From NCBI GenBank assembly GCA_964019415.1, contig OZ025877.1, positions 6,862,141 through 6,926,140 on the forward strand: a stretch of DNA of 64,000 bases, written 5' to 3'. The notes under the pieces are model-generated. The model did no database searches. It saw only the letters and a program-made list of their open reading frames with translations, and was not told where the DNA came from. Below are positions 1 through 14,707 of this stretch, in pieces (within the stretch, counting starts at the first letter, position 1; the number at the start of each line of letters is the position of its first letter). The DNA comes from Ianthella basta. Lineage: Eukaryota; Porifera; Demospongiae; Verongiida; Ianthellidae. A program made the position numbers and the translations under genes.

Positions 1-38
1 GTACTGTACTCTACCACTGTACACATTTTACAGTAGTA

Positions 39-213
39 CAGTGTAACCCGTCTAAGACAGCTACCTGTGGGCCAGTTCTAACTAACCTTTATAGAGAGGT
101 GGCTACTCTACAGAGGTAAATTGCAATGTCTTAGTGCTATTTGGGGCCAGGAGGCTGGCTGTTATAGAGAGGTGGCTGACTAACACATTAATCATCTTAG
201 ACAGGGTCCACTG
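39..213 (+). repeat. TIR repeat family, copy A
   Basis: This 175 bp non-coding repeat has imperfect terminal inverted repeats (CAGTGTAACCCGTCTAAGA at the left, matched by TCTTAGACAGGGTCCACTG at the right). TAGTA flanks both ends (34-38 and 214-218), which looks like a target duplication containing TA. Related copies lie at 11945-12102, 38405-38580 and, inverted, at 51743-51919. It encodes nothing and is best read as a non-autonomous DNA transposon (MITE). The superfamily is not determined. Confidence 0.75.
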
Positions 214-426
214 TAGTACCAAGGAAGATGGCCACTTGACCTCCAACACAGCTCCTTTCCATTGAACTTAACATACTTGCAAATCCTTAATCTACAAACA
301 AGGCACACCTACATACGCACATCCCCACACTGTACCTGTCAACCCTCAAACATTTCTCACACCATCCTCTGCCTCCCTCCCTCCCTCCCGTCTACTAATG
401 TGCCAACCATCAAACCCCCTCCTCAC

Positions 427-895
427 TCCTCTCTCCAATAGCATCTCCTTGAACTCGCTCTGGCGCGCCTCCAGTGGAAGAGAAGCTCTCCTTTGAGCAA
501 TCTTTCCTTCCCCAGCCTTGACAGTGCCAGCTCCACCCCCGCTGCTGGGGGCAACCTGCTCCCCTCCCTCCACAACACGGACCCCCTCGAGGGTCACCTC
601 ATCCTGTGTGTTCATACTTGTATCTTCCTCTTCTTCCTCCTCAAGCCTACAAAACAACAAACATTGGACAAACAATCACTCTCTTTCTTACTACAACACT
701 CCAAACACCCACTAATCCATACTGAATGGGACTACAATTCCTATTCCAATTTCTCAGTTTCTTGATCTCAAGTATGCAGGACATATACCACATGTACCAT
801 AACACACCACATACACTTACTGTATGCATACACACACGCACACAAGCACATGCAGTATTGCACACACACGCACATGCACGCATGCACATGCATGC

Positions 896-979
<84 letters not shown>

Positions 980-3900
980 ATGCATGCTCATCAAGTAGAC
1001 CCTCTCCCTCCCTTACCTTGGCCTCTTTGCCAGCAGGCCTTCTCTATCCTCCTCAGCCTTCAATCCGGGCCCATCCATCCGCCGCTTGCCAGGAGGAGCT
1101 GCCAGGAGCACCTTGAGGATCTGGAGGTGCTGGATGTCCTCTGGGATGGTCCAGGTGGACTCCCTCGTGGTGGCGTTGAAGAAGAAGTAGCGCTGGTCAC
1201 TGGTCCACACCACGGACCATGGAGTGCCACTGACGGGTTGAGTGGCTATCGGACGAGGACCACTTGCCTCCACCTTTTCAACCTCTGCAGCCACAGCCTG
1301 AGGGAACGATAATAAAAAGGATCAAGGATGATTTGCTTTCAGTGCCTTAACTATTTTAGCATGCAAAACAGTCTTGCACAGTAGGATATACGTACACTCA
1401 AAAGACTGTCCATAGCTACTGTAACTACACCTTACAATAAATGTACAGCACACCCTGAGATTTACAGTACAAGTTTGCCATTTCCTCTGAAGCTTGCTTA
1501 AGCAAAAGAGTAAGAGTACAGTCATTAGTGGCAACCATTTTGGTACTGTTCCAATGGCAAAGGCCACACTTCCTCTAGAAAAAGCACTAAGACATCAGTC
1601 GGGCTACACGAGGCTACTGTTACAGTAACAGTAGCCTTGCGTAGCCCGACTGATATCTAGAAAGTGGCCTGGCTACACCAGGCTAGAGTAATAGGTGCAG
1701 GTTCTGTATTAACCCCCACCTACAGTTGTCATGACAACAAGTACAGCTAGCTTGTGTATGCAGACGACATAACCTGTCCAGCATATATATGTACTGAATG
1801 AGCACCATATACACAAGTATGCAATATTTCTGAGGCAATAACATACTGTTCAGTTCTCATAATTATTACCATGCATGCAATATAAACTAGGTTTTCTACT
1901 AGCCACTTGCTAACATTGTACATTTTACTCGGCTTCATGCCTATCGCAAGCCAGCAAGTCAGTCAATTGCTAGTCTGGCGCGCTAGCCCCAACTTCCTGC
2001 CCCGGATTGCGCGTGGGCGACAAAGTTTTCTCGCCCACGCGCAATCGGGGGCAGGAAGTTGGGGCTAGCGCGCCAGACTAGTCAATTGCCAGTTTTGAAA
2101 TATCTACACAGGTAACCACAGAGGCCAGCTGCTATAATGATGGTACAGTTTAATTTGAACTTTTGCTAACAACGAATAAGATCTCCCATAACCGAAAGTC
2201 GTAGAGACCAATAATTAAAAGTGGCGTCTCAGCCTGCGGAAAAAAGAAGTGCTCTTCGGCTGCAGGGCAGCTAGGTTAGTGGCACCCCTCTAAGCTCATG
2301 TCCCTCCACTCCCTTAACTGGCATGGTGCTTATCAAGTCCGCCAATGACCGGTAGTGGATAGGTCAATAATTTTAAAATGGTGTGTTGGCCCGCGGAGAA
2401 CAAACGAAGGAATCTTGCTCTTCGGCTGCAAGGCAGCTAGGTGAATGGCATCCCTCTAGGAACATGCTCGCTCAATCCCTCAACTGGCATGGAGCATCTC
2501 GAGCCAATTCCCTGCAAAGCGCCGATTTTATGAGGGAACAAACAACACACAAACTGAGATCCGGTGCATTATAGTAAGATTAGCCGATGCCAAACGCTTG
2601 AAGACAACATTGAGATGTTATGGTATTCACGGGATATCGGTTTTACATCGTGCTAAACCTCTCTAGACACCTCAACAGTGATAGTGTCAAAAAATTAACT
2701 TTCTCCATCCATACTACTCACACGCCATGTTTACACACCCATGCATATTCACTACATAGGTTACAATAACCACTGCTTACAGCTAATTAGAGATACAAAG
2801 GATGGGTTACTCAGCTAGAGTGTCACAAAGTTAGCTACATTTAGTGTCCTTATCCTACTGCAACACCATTGACACTGACTGATGCCTTGGCGCTGGAGAG
2901 ACTCCTTGCTTGTAGCCCACTGCAATCTTTAGTATCCATGGAAAAGGACCTTTGAAATGCACATCCACATCCCTGCAAACACGAAAGTCCTTTGGTAATT
3001 GGTGTGCACCATACGGCAACTCACGACTCTCTGGCACCAGGAGCACTCCTGTAGGCTTCAGTGTAATGGTGTAGTCTAAGAACAACACATCTCCAGAAGA
3101 AAAACGCTCTACTAAATCCATCTGTGCTGTAGCTTTCTTCGTTTTGCTCTGCTCACAGATACTGGACAACTGTGTATTAAGCTGGAAGTCCCTAAGAGTG
3201 CTGTAGGGGTTGGATGTTTCTGCTACACTTACTCGAAAGGCTAACTCATGCCTTCCTGAATAAATCACACCCACAGTGTACGAGGATTGTCCTGCAATAT
3301 TCACAAACTCCCATTTTCTCCCTTTACGCAACACCGACAGCCCAGCAACCAGTGGGTACACCTGCAAAACCTCATCCTGGCACAAGCGAGGAGTAATCTG
3401 CTTCAGATTCTTCTTCAACCTGTCCATTGACAGCTGCTGGTGATTCTGTAGAGTCATATCGAGATTCTCTTGATTTACCCCAAGAGACAGAGACTCATAA
3501 GGGAAGATGCCATACCGTATGTGTGAATACAGCTCTTGGGCTTGCCTTAGAGTGATGTCTGGTTGGGCATCCATCCACTGCTTCAGCAGCAAAAAGACAT
3601 CTCCTTCAGGGACTGAGATATCTTCTGATTGAACCACCTTCAACATAGCCTGGTGCGGAAATGCACGAAAACCTGCCGGTTTCATTTTGACTTGTGCTAG
3701 GTGTTTAGCAATGTACACTACCCCAGCTTCTAACATTTCATGCTTCTTCTGGACTTTCTCCGTCTCCAACTGCCCTACGAGAGCACACAGCTCCAACACA
3801 GTGTCCAGCATGTCTCTACCCCACTGTGAGATGGCATGGGCTAACACTGATGTTACATACACCAAATCATAGCAGTGAGCTACTCTGTACACATCAAGAA

Positions 3901-6900
3901 CGGAAGACTCATCAACCTGAACCTCTACTCCATAGAGGAGGGTGATTGCTGCCTTGAATGCCTCCCACTTGTATTCTGGCGGTACTGAGATGCTCCTTTT
4001 TTTGCTTTCCTTCCAATTCCCTTCAAACATCTTGAAGAAGACAGCTGAGGCCACTGAAAGCACTGCTCTGTGAGCAGGAAGCCTCTCTCTACCAACAAAG
4101 ACAACATCAGCTGTTGCCTCTGAGTACCTCTGTTGAAGCTTACCAACAGCCTTCAGAGGACGAAGGGTGATCGTCTTACTAGGTAAGGCAGGTAGTAGGT
4201 CCTCTTCCTTTTCGATGTCTTCTTCTTGTGGGTACTCTGTCTTTTGGCTGCATTTTTGTCCGTCCATTGCATCCCACTGCTGAGGCGCCACCTTATACCA
4301 CTCGTCCTTGCTTGCCATTTGTAGGTTTGAACTTCTAGCTTTAGGGGCGTTACTGTACTAGTAGCCATACCATATTTGGTCCACCATCAATGAATATAAA
4401 TACAGTAAGCCATGAATAAGCAACACTGTGGTTAAGTTCCATTTAGTGCTCCACACACAAAGCTGATGCACACAGTAAGAACCTCCTCCATCTAGTTGAC
4501 AACATTAGCAAGACCACACACTAGAGGAGTGATGAGCCTTGTATCCTAGCATGCCAGACCCTCCTTCTCGACCCACCGGGAGAGGATCTGACACACATGT
4601 ACCTACAGCTATATACCTACATTCTAGCTTTGACCAGACCATTTGAACACGGTACTGTGCACTGTATCACAGTCTCGCTTGTGAAATTTCAAAAAATCTT
4701 CAACATTCTGATTCCTTTTGACAACAATTTTCGGCAGTGAACATTTTGCAATGTACTGCATGTGGTGCTGTGTAGATACAATTATAGTAATTGGTCGTAT
4801 TGATACTATTGCATGGTTAACAAATTATAGTAATAACACTGATATGCATATAACATAAACTCTCATACCCTCTTAGTGCTTGCTAGCACTGGGCTATGGT
4901 GAAGCTGTCAAGCTTTTATATTACCTTTCAAAGATTCATTTCTGTTGCTTTGTTGTTTAGGCAGTAACATAATTCAAATTTGTTTTTGCTTGTCTTTTTG
5001 TACATCAAACACTTCTCAATGCAATTCTGAATGGGTGAAACTTTAGCCCATTGTGTGAGACAACTATTTTAACGACCACATGAAAGCCTTACATTTGGCC
5101 ATACACAAATGATGCTTTTTGGACAAAGCCTTTTAACTTCGTTAATAAAGGCCTCTTTCAAATGCATGTACAATAGGATACCCAACAGACTTCAATTAGA
5201 CTCACATGTAAATGAGAATAGCAAAGAGGAGCATGAGTCACTGAGAAAGATTTAAAAAGTGAACTATTGATCTTAATCAAGGACACAAATAAAGGGGTCC
5301 GTTACAGTGTTAGAAAAGGTTCACTGTTGTTATCCTACTTGCAGCAGAACACCATAGATACTGGCACACTGCTGGGCACTCCAATCTTTAGTATCCACGG
5401 AAAAGGGCCTTCAAAGGGTAAATTCAAATGTATGCCCACGTGTTTGCCTGATGGCCAGTGGTAACCAGATGTAATCGAACAGTTGCGGCTCTCTAACACA
5501 AGGAATGCTCCAGTGGACTTCAGTGCAATGGCGATGTCCAAGTAGGACAATAAAATACCTATATGATTATTCACTAGAATTTTCTCTTGAATACCTGTCT
5601 GTGCTGTAGCTATCTCTGTGTTGCTCTCTTCATTGACACTGGACAGTTCTGTATTGAGCAGGTAGTTATTAATGTAATTCATACTTGATTTTAGGCGAAG
5701 TCGAAAGGCTAACTCCTGCCTCCCTGTGTAAATCACACCCACAGTATGCAAGGCCTGATTGGAAACATCTACAAATTCCCATGTACCACTTGTTCGTGAC
5801 ACTGAGAGCCCAGCAACCAGTGGGTACACTTGCAAAACTTCGTTCTGGCACAAGCGAGGAGTAATCTGCTTCAGGTTGTCCTTCAACCTGTCCATTGACA
5901 GCTGCTGGTGATTCTGAAGGGTCACACTGAGATTATCTTGAATAATCCCAAGAGACAGGGATTCATAAGGGATGATGCCATACCGTATGTGTGAATACAG
6001 GTGTTGGATTTGCCTTAGAGTAATGTCTTGCCGGTCTTTTATCCATTGGTTCAGCAGCAAGAAGACATCTACCTCAAGGACTGAGATGTATTCTGACTGA
6101 ACAACCTTCAGCACAGCGTGGTACGGCAACGCATTCAAACCTGTTGGTTTTGCCTTGACTAGGGCCAAATGCTTAACAATGTACACTGCACCAGCTTCTA
6201 ACATTTCATGCCCCTTCTGGTCTTCCTCTGTCTCCAACTGCCCTACGAGAGCACACAGCTCCGACACAATGTCCAGCATGTCTCTACCCCACTGTGAGAT
6301 GGCATGGGCTAACACTAATGTTATACACCCCAAATCATAGCAGTGAGCCACTCTGTACACATCAAGAATGGAAGACTCATCAACCTGAACCTCTACTCCA
6401 TAGAGGAGGATGATCGCTGCCTTGAATGCCTCCCAGTTGTATTCTGGCGGTGCTGGGATGCTCCTTTCTCTGCTCTCCCTCCAATTCCCTTCAAACATCC
6501 TGAAGAAGACAGCTGAGGCCACTGAAAGCACTGCTCTGTGAGCAGGAAGCCTCCCTCTACCAACAAAGACAACATCAGCTGTTGCCTCTGAGTACCTCTC
6601 TTGAAGCTTGCCAATAGCCTTCAGAGGATGAAGGGTAATCATGTTACTGGGTTCAGGAACAGCTACAGGGTTTTCAGCCACTGGGATGCTTCGTAAGTTT
6701 CGGGATGTAGGCCTCTGCTGGCCAGTAGCTACTCCTACTCTGAGCCTGCCTGCCATTTCTTAGATTTTTACTTTGGGGCGTTGCTGCCCAAGTGCCTGAA
6801 TTGGCCAGGCATCAATGAATGCAATTATAGCAATCAATGAATATCTAACAATGTGGTCAATGTCTAATTAGTGCACACCAACACACGACTGTGTTGCTGA

Positions 6901-9900
6901 GCCCAGTCAAGGTACGTATCAGCTAGCTCACCACTATTACATATATTACTAGGAATATGCCATGCACATAAGAATGCCTCGCTGCATATTCATCCGTGAT
7001 AGGCGACGGCAATTGAAAGCGAAACATGTCAGAAGCTTGGCTGCCCGCTGTTCCTCTGTTTCAGCAGCAAGGCAATACATAGAAACTACACTTCATACAT
7101 TTGAAACACCTGTACACACTACCCCACATCACCATCACTAAGCAACTGGCAACATCTGTGGACAAAGGTGCACTGCAAGACACAACAAACCGTTTCATGT
7201 AGCATAATTCACCAGTACCAATTATTGACCCTGACTATCCTGAAGTTTTCTCGGAGGCATGCAAGAGTTTGTGGACTTTTATGGAAGTGTATACAGAATG
7301 TGGGCTTCACCTGTATGTACTGTAGTGCATGAATGGTACTAGCTTCCCTAGCAAAATCCACTACACATTTTATGGCATACTTTAGTTACTCGCCCTAGCT
7401 GTAACTGGCAACCCCTCCAGGGTGCAGGGCTGATGCAAAGCAGATTTATGGAGGGTTTTGTAGAAATCAGTTGATAATTAGTGTACGTGCTTGTAGTTTG
7501 ATAAATAATTCATACACAGGTCAATGAACTCAACGATCGATCACTAGCATCCACAGAAATGGCAAGCACTTAGTTAATTAGCCTGGATAATGGCATGATA
7601 ATGGTCGAGCAAGACAACGGCTAATTCTATCGATAACCACAAGAATCAATTTTGTGTAGCTTTTGACAGTGGAGCTACAGTCTGCGGTTTGAAAGCAGCC
7701 AACAAGTTGCAGTTGTACCACACACACACTGCCATTTATACATCTCCACATTTCTCTTGACAAGATTGTATTAATCATAAGCACTATCTTATCTCTCTTG
7801 AACAAATCAACAGCTTGTGCAATGAATGCATATACTGCAGAGAACAACCAAAGCTTTTACTAGATCTATCCAAGTAGAACAAACACTCCTCATGCATTGT
7901 GGCTAGTGGGTAGTTGTCGAGCACTTGCGTAGCAGAAATTCACGGTAACTCAGGACGTTTCGGCCATGTAGGCCTTCATCAGCTGATAAACTGTTTGTCA
8001 GTTGATGAAGACCTACGTGGCCGAAACGTCCTGAGTTACCATGAATATCTGCTACGCAAGTACTCGAACAACCACCCACTAGCCACAATACGTCCCACGT
8101 AGCAATGAGTCTCTATGCTATCACTCCTCATGCGCTTGGTACTGCTGGCTAGTCCACCCATGTGGGAGGCACTATCTCACTCACCGCCTTTAGAGCGCCC
8201 TGTGGCACATCCTGTTCGCTGCCTGTAGCTGCTGGTTGGGTGTCCATGGCATCCTCAGCCTTACCTTCCTCAGTTCCACCCTTGCCCTCCTGCCCTGTAT
8301 CAGAGTCTTCTTCTGCTTGTTTTTTGGGGGCACTGTCATCTTCATCAGCCTTCTTGGGCGGTTCTTCTTTAGTCTTCACTGGTTGGTTACCAGCAAGGGA
8401 GACAGGGAGGGGAAGAACAAGGTCAAAATCCTTTGGTCTCTCCCACACAGAGGCCATTGTGATCTTGTTGTAGAAGTAGGTCCTTCCATCTTCTGTGGTG
8501 TGTTCACTCCAGACACGCGCTGGCACCAAAGGAGGGCCGGTGGGTGTGGCAATGGGCATGGGTGGGTGTGACAGCAAGGGCTGAGAGGGACGGACCACTC
8601 CCTGACCGTCAGATGCCCCACCCACTGGAGCTGGAGGACCTGGCTGGACAATAGCATTGGCGGGCTTGTCCCATTTTGTCTGCCGAGTGACCAGGTTGGA
8701 GTAGTACACTTGCCCATTTGGCATCTTATGCTCCAACCAGATCTCTTTCTGCCCAATGCCCATCACGTTTGGGGGAGTTCCCATTCCAGGGGGCATCCCC
8801 AGGGGAGCACCAGGCGGCAAATTTGGCGGGATAAGTCCCCCCATCATTCCAGTTGGTGGACGCATGTGAGGGATGGGGCCTGGCGGAGCTAGTGGGGGGA
8901 TCATTCTAGGCCTTGCGTCCGGGCCTGGGCCACCCATTGGGGGAAAGAGAGGAGGGCCAGCAGCTGGACCCTGTAGCATACCTGCAGAAGAGAGACAATT
9001 GAAGCACAGATGAGACATACTGCATGCAGAAATAGGGATTAGGTCCGCAGCACAGACACCACACAGGATGTACAATGCCTTGAAAGGCTATACCGACACA
9101 CATACAAATACAGCACTAGGCATTGTATCAGACATATTACAACATCGCAAGATGTACATTCATATAGTCAAGCATACAGCACTGGGTACGTACGTATATA
9201 CTGTATAGGCAGCAACCTGTCAGGACACCACCAGCACAAACAAGCAAAGAGCCTAAAGGCAGTGTACTCAGCTACACACACAGCTCATGCCAAGCAAAAT
9301 ACATGGTTTATAATGCACAGTATGCACATCAGGTGGCGCAACAGCACTATGAGTGCACTGGGTAGCATTGTTCGGCTGGTCGGAACTTCATACAGTACAC
9401 AGGCTAAGCTGCAACACACACCTCCCAAAGTACGCCCACACCCACTAGGCAACCTGAGGACAGAGGCAGCAGCTGCTTCTAAAGCAGGTCCCAGGAGCAC
9501 ACACCATGTACACAGTTGGAGTATTCACACATATGCAGGACATGTGTGGTGGTTAACTGTGTGCATAATTCTCCTACCGTCAGCTGACGCTAATGCATAG
9601 ATTGAATGGCATTTGATCACGGCAACCAACGGACGCAGTGGTTGTTGTGGCTATGTACAGTGCACACTGAAGTAGGAGGGGCAAGCACCTGGAGGTGTGG
9701 CTTGAGGACCACCCAACAAAGGGGGCGGGGCACCTGCATGGAAAGGAGGGGGATTGCCGCTGGGCGCCGGTCTGTCCGATAGAGACAGACAGACAGGCAG
9801 ACGGCAGACGGAAGAGCAATGAGCCACAGAAGATGCACTAGCACAAGCACTGCTAGTCTGCTACTGGTAACAAATTGGACAGCATTAGTAAGCATAAGAC

Positions 9901-10457
9901 AAGAAGAGGTGTGGGTGCATATGTATATTATGTAACCTTGGTGACAGGATTCATCTCAACTACTGACATTGACATACTGTTGTAAGCATGCAGATCATTC
10001 CCGTAAACACAAGTCTGCTACTAACACACAAACACATTGCATCAGACCAGGTGAGACCAACAGGTAGCTACTAAGTAAAAGTACAAAATGTAGCTAGCTA
10101 GCTGTCTCAGGCAGTGTGACATGTGCCACATCACATATATACACAGCTTGCTAAAATCTTTGATGGTTGCAAGCTACTTCAGTATCAACTGCTACAAACG
10201 AACAAGTGATACATTTTCATCACAAGATTCGGTGCCGCGGGGATTGCACGATATAAAATGATAGCTATCAAGGAGTACAGTGGTGCGCGTTAATTAGATA
10301 CTAGCTGTCATTAGCTAAGCTGCTATATGCAACCCTTTAAGAGGGCACGCATCCATGCTAATCCTTACAGCAGCGATTTGGGGCTTTGCTGCCCCATTGG
10401 CACCGCGCCTGAAGGCTGGCCTTCGACACCATCGTCCACGCTCGCTCCGTCGGCCAT
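427..10457 (-). CDS. TCERG1: Transcription elongation regulator 1 (CA150), 5' part of gene
   Basis: TCERG1 couples RNA polymerase II elongation with splicing in the nucleus: its WW domains bind proline-rich splicing factors and its FF domains bind the phospho-CTD. Exons on the minus strand are 10457-10369, 9771-9689, 8981-8185, 1297-1017 and 646-427. Their lengths sum to 490 codons and all phases close. Visible in order are a Pro/Gly/Met-rich N-terminus, WW1 (about residues 139-166, EIWLEHKMPNGQVYYSN), WW2 (about 214-241, VWSEHTTEDGRTYFYNK), a Lys/Glu/Asp-rich linker, WW3 (about 349-376, PWSVVWTSDQRYFFFN), an acidic stretch and the start of the first FF domain (FKEMLLERG). The remaining FF domains lie left of the window. 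Intron 3 (8184-1298) contains two BTB genes and one foldback element. The three-WW order and the FF entry make the identification firm. The two short 5' exons are less certain. Confidence 0.9.
901..977. repeat. (CA)n microsatellite
   Basis: A pure CA/TG dinucleotide array in the TCERG1 intron between the WW3 exon and the FF-entry exon, preceded at 835-900 by an interrupted CA-rich stretch. Open frames through it are only Thr-His or Cys-Val repeats and are not genes. Confidence 0.97.
1591..1657. repeat. Short foldback element
   Basis: Two about 32 bp arms (ATCAGTCGGGCTAC... and ...GTAGCCCGACTGAT) meet at a TGTTACAGTAACA centre, forming a nearly perfect hairpin. No target duplication was recognised. 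It lies in TCERG1 intron 3 and does not carry the hammerhead-like core of the larger foldbacks. Confidence 0.7.
1962..2089. mobile_element. MITE with 9 bp target duplication (TAGTCTGG family), copy 1
   Basis: GTCAATTGC is duplicated at 1962-1970 and 2081-2089. The 110 bp between (1971-2080) is almost entirely an inverted repeat that starts TAGTCTGGCGCGCTAGCCCC and ends GCGCGCCAGACTA, with a short T-rich loop near 2012-2022. A 9 bp duplication with long TIRs is typical of Mutator-like (MULE) MITEs. The copy at 44833-44963 has the same termini. Confidence 0.85.
2213..2505 (+). repeat. Diverged tandem duplication, about 160 bp period
   Basis: Segments at about 2213-2350 and 2371-2505 share blocks such as GCTCTTCGGCTGCA, GGCAGCTAGGT and AACTGGCATGG. 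No long coding frame is shared, so this is an old non-coding duplication inside TCERG1 intron 3. Confidence 0.65.
2855..4318 (-). CDS. BTB-BACK domain protein A, intronless, nested in TCERG1 intron
   Basis: A single-exon gene of 487 codons on the same strand as its host. An N-terminal BTB/POZ domain (about residues 60-165) contains ADVVFVGRERLPAHRAVLS and FFKMFEGNWKES. A BACK-like helical region (about 195-300) contains FLLLKQWMDAQPDITL and YSHIRYGIFPYESL. The C-terminal 180 residues are beta-rich, ending with GPFPWILKIAVGY, and were not recognised; no Kelch motifs are visible. BTB-BACK proteins usually dimerise and serve as Cullin-3 substrate adaptors, but that role here is inference. It is a close paralogue of the gene at 5335-6756. 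The start is the first ATG, just before an acidic N-terminal extension. The lack of introns suggests retroposition followed by tandem duplication. Confidence 0.88.
   Translation of the reverse strand: MASKDEWYKVAPQQWDAMDGQKCSQKTEYPQEEDIEKEEDLLPALPSKTITLRPLKAVGKLQQRYSEATADVVFVGRERLPAHRAVLSVASAVFFKMFEGNWKESKKRSISVPPEYKWEAFKAAITLLYGVEVQVDESSVLDVYRVAHCYDLVYVTSVLAHAISQWGRDMLDTVLELCALVGQLETEKVQKKHEMLEAGVVYIAKHLAQVKMKPAGFRAFPHQAMLKVVQSEDISVPEGDVFLLLKQWMDAQPDITLRQAQELYSHIRYGIFPYESLSLGVNQENLDMTLQNHQQLSMDRLKKNLKQITPRLCQDEVLQVYPLVAGLSVLRKGRKWEFVNIAGQSSYTVGVIYSGRHELAFRVSVAETSNPYSTLRDFQLNTQLSSICEQSKTKKATAQMDLVERFSSGDVLFLDYTITLKPTGVLLVPESRELPYGAHQLPKDFRVCRDVDVHFKGPFPWILKIAVGYKQGVSPAPRHQSVSMVLQ
4319..5334. 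other. Spacer between the two nested BTB genes
   Basis: About 1 kb of AT-richer DNA between paralogues, within TCERG1 intron 3. I see no conserved exon, RNA gene or clear repeat. It must contain the promoter of BTB gene A and the 3' end of BTB gene B. Confidence 0.6.
5335..6756 (-). CDS. BTB-BACK domain protein B, intronless, nested in TCERG1 intron
   Basis: A single-exon gene of 473 codons, a clear paralogue of the gene at 2855-4318 along its whole length. It has the BTB core (ADVVFVGRGRLPAHRAVLSV, FFRMFEGNWRES), a BACK-like region (FLLLNQWIKDRQDITL, YSHIRYGIIPYESL) and the same unrecognised C-terminal module ending GPFPWILKIGV. The N-terminal 40 residues are unrelated to those of copy A. 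The BTB and BACK segments are better conserved between the copies than the C-terminus, which suggests either selection on the adaptor core or divergence in substrate recognition. Expression requires its own promoter, because it is spliced out of TCERG1 transcripts. Confidence 0.88.
   Translation of the reverse strand: MAGRLRVGVATGQQRPTSRNLRSIPVAENPVAVPEPSNMITLHPLKAIGKLQERYSEATADVVFVGRGRLPAHRAVLSVASAVFFRMFEGNWRESRERSIPAPPEYNWEAFKAAIILLYGVEVQVDESSILDVYRVAHCYDLGCITLVLAHAISQWGRDMLDIVSELCALVGQLETEEDQKGHEMLEAGAVYIVKHLALVKAKPTGLNALPYHAVLKVVQSEYISVLEVDVFLLLNQWIKDRQDITLRQIQHLYSHIRYGIIPYESLSLGIIQDNLSVTLQNHQQLSMDRLKDNLKQITPRLCQNEVLQVYPLVAGLSVSRTSGTWEFVDVSNQALHTVGVIYTGRQELAFRLRLKSSMNYINNYLLNTELSSVNEESNTEIATAQTGIQEKILVNNHIGILLSYLDIAIALKSTGAFLVLESRNCSITSGYHWPSGKHVGIHLNLPFEGPFPWILKIGVPSSVPVSMVFCCK
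6757..7883. other. Non-coding stretch upstream of BTB gene B
   Basis: Part of TCERG1 intron 3 and the likely promoter region of BTB gene B. No recognisable gene, RNA or repeat was found. A weak open frame at 7578-7847 on the minus strand has no recognisable protein features. Confidence 0.5.
7884..8133. mobile_element. Hammerhead-bearing foldback element 1 (Penelope-like remnant)
   Basis: CACTCCTCATGC is duplicated at 7884-7895 and 8122-8133. Between the copies is a 194 bp inverted repeat (7896-8089) followed by a one-sided 32 bp tail (8090-8121) containing CGTAGCAATGAGTCTCTA. Each arm carries a hammerhead-like core: on the minus strand CTGATGA (7982-7976), a GGCC/GGCC stem and GAAACGTC (7961-7954), and on the plus strand a TTGATGA variant at 8002-8030. 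In the minus copy TCAG before the core pairs with CTGA after the GTC, giving a 4 bp stem I. Structure and tail match the elements at 11387 and 37870. Confidence 0.8.
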
Positions 10458-10769
10458 TTTCAGAACAATGAATATATTTAAGATCACCGGAAGGAAACAA
10501 TGGCTGCACAGAGCATGGTACGGAGATTGTTGCGAATCTTCTCTTCTGCTTACAATGTCCCTTAACAACCTAAGCTATTTAATACCACTGTTTATATTCT
10601 GAGGCAAAGGATTTCCTGGTTGCTAGGCGTAGCTAAGCGTCTCAGCTATCGATGGTCAGTGGCAGGAAGCCAACCAGTAGGGCTGTACAAGTCGCCACAT
10701 TTATAGGATGTGCGTACTGTTTAACATAATAGGGGTATTGTTGTTCACCCGACACTCGCCAGTTTGCAG
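10458..10769. promoter_or_regulatory. Divergent promoter of TCERG1 and hexokinase
   Basis: The 312 bp between the two divergent start codons contain no exon. The region includes GGTTGCTAGGCGTAGC near 10617, a partial RFX-like half-site. No TATA box was recognised. Shared control of the two genes is inferred from head-to-head spacing only. Confidence 0.55.

Positions 10770-14707
<3,938 letters not shown>

Noticed and set aside
7914..8102. About 60-codon frames on both strands in foldback element 1
   Set aside because: The same peptide appears on both strands because the DNA is palindromic. It is a structural artefact, not coding.
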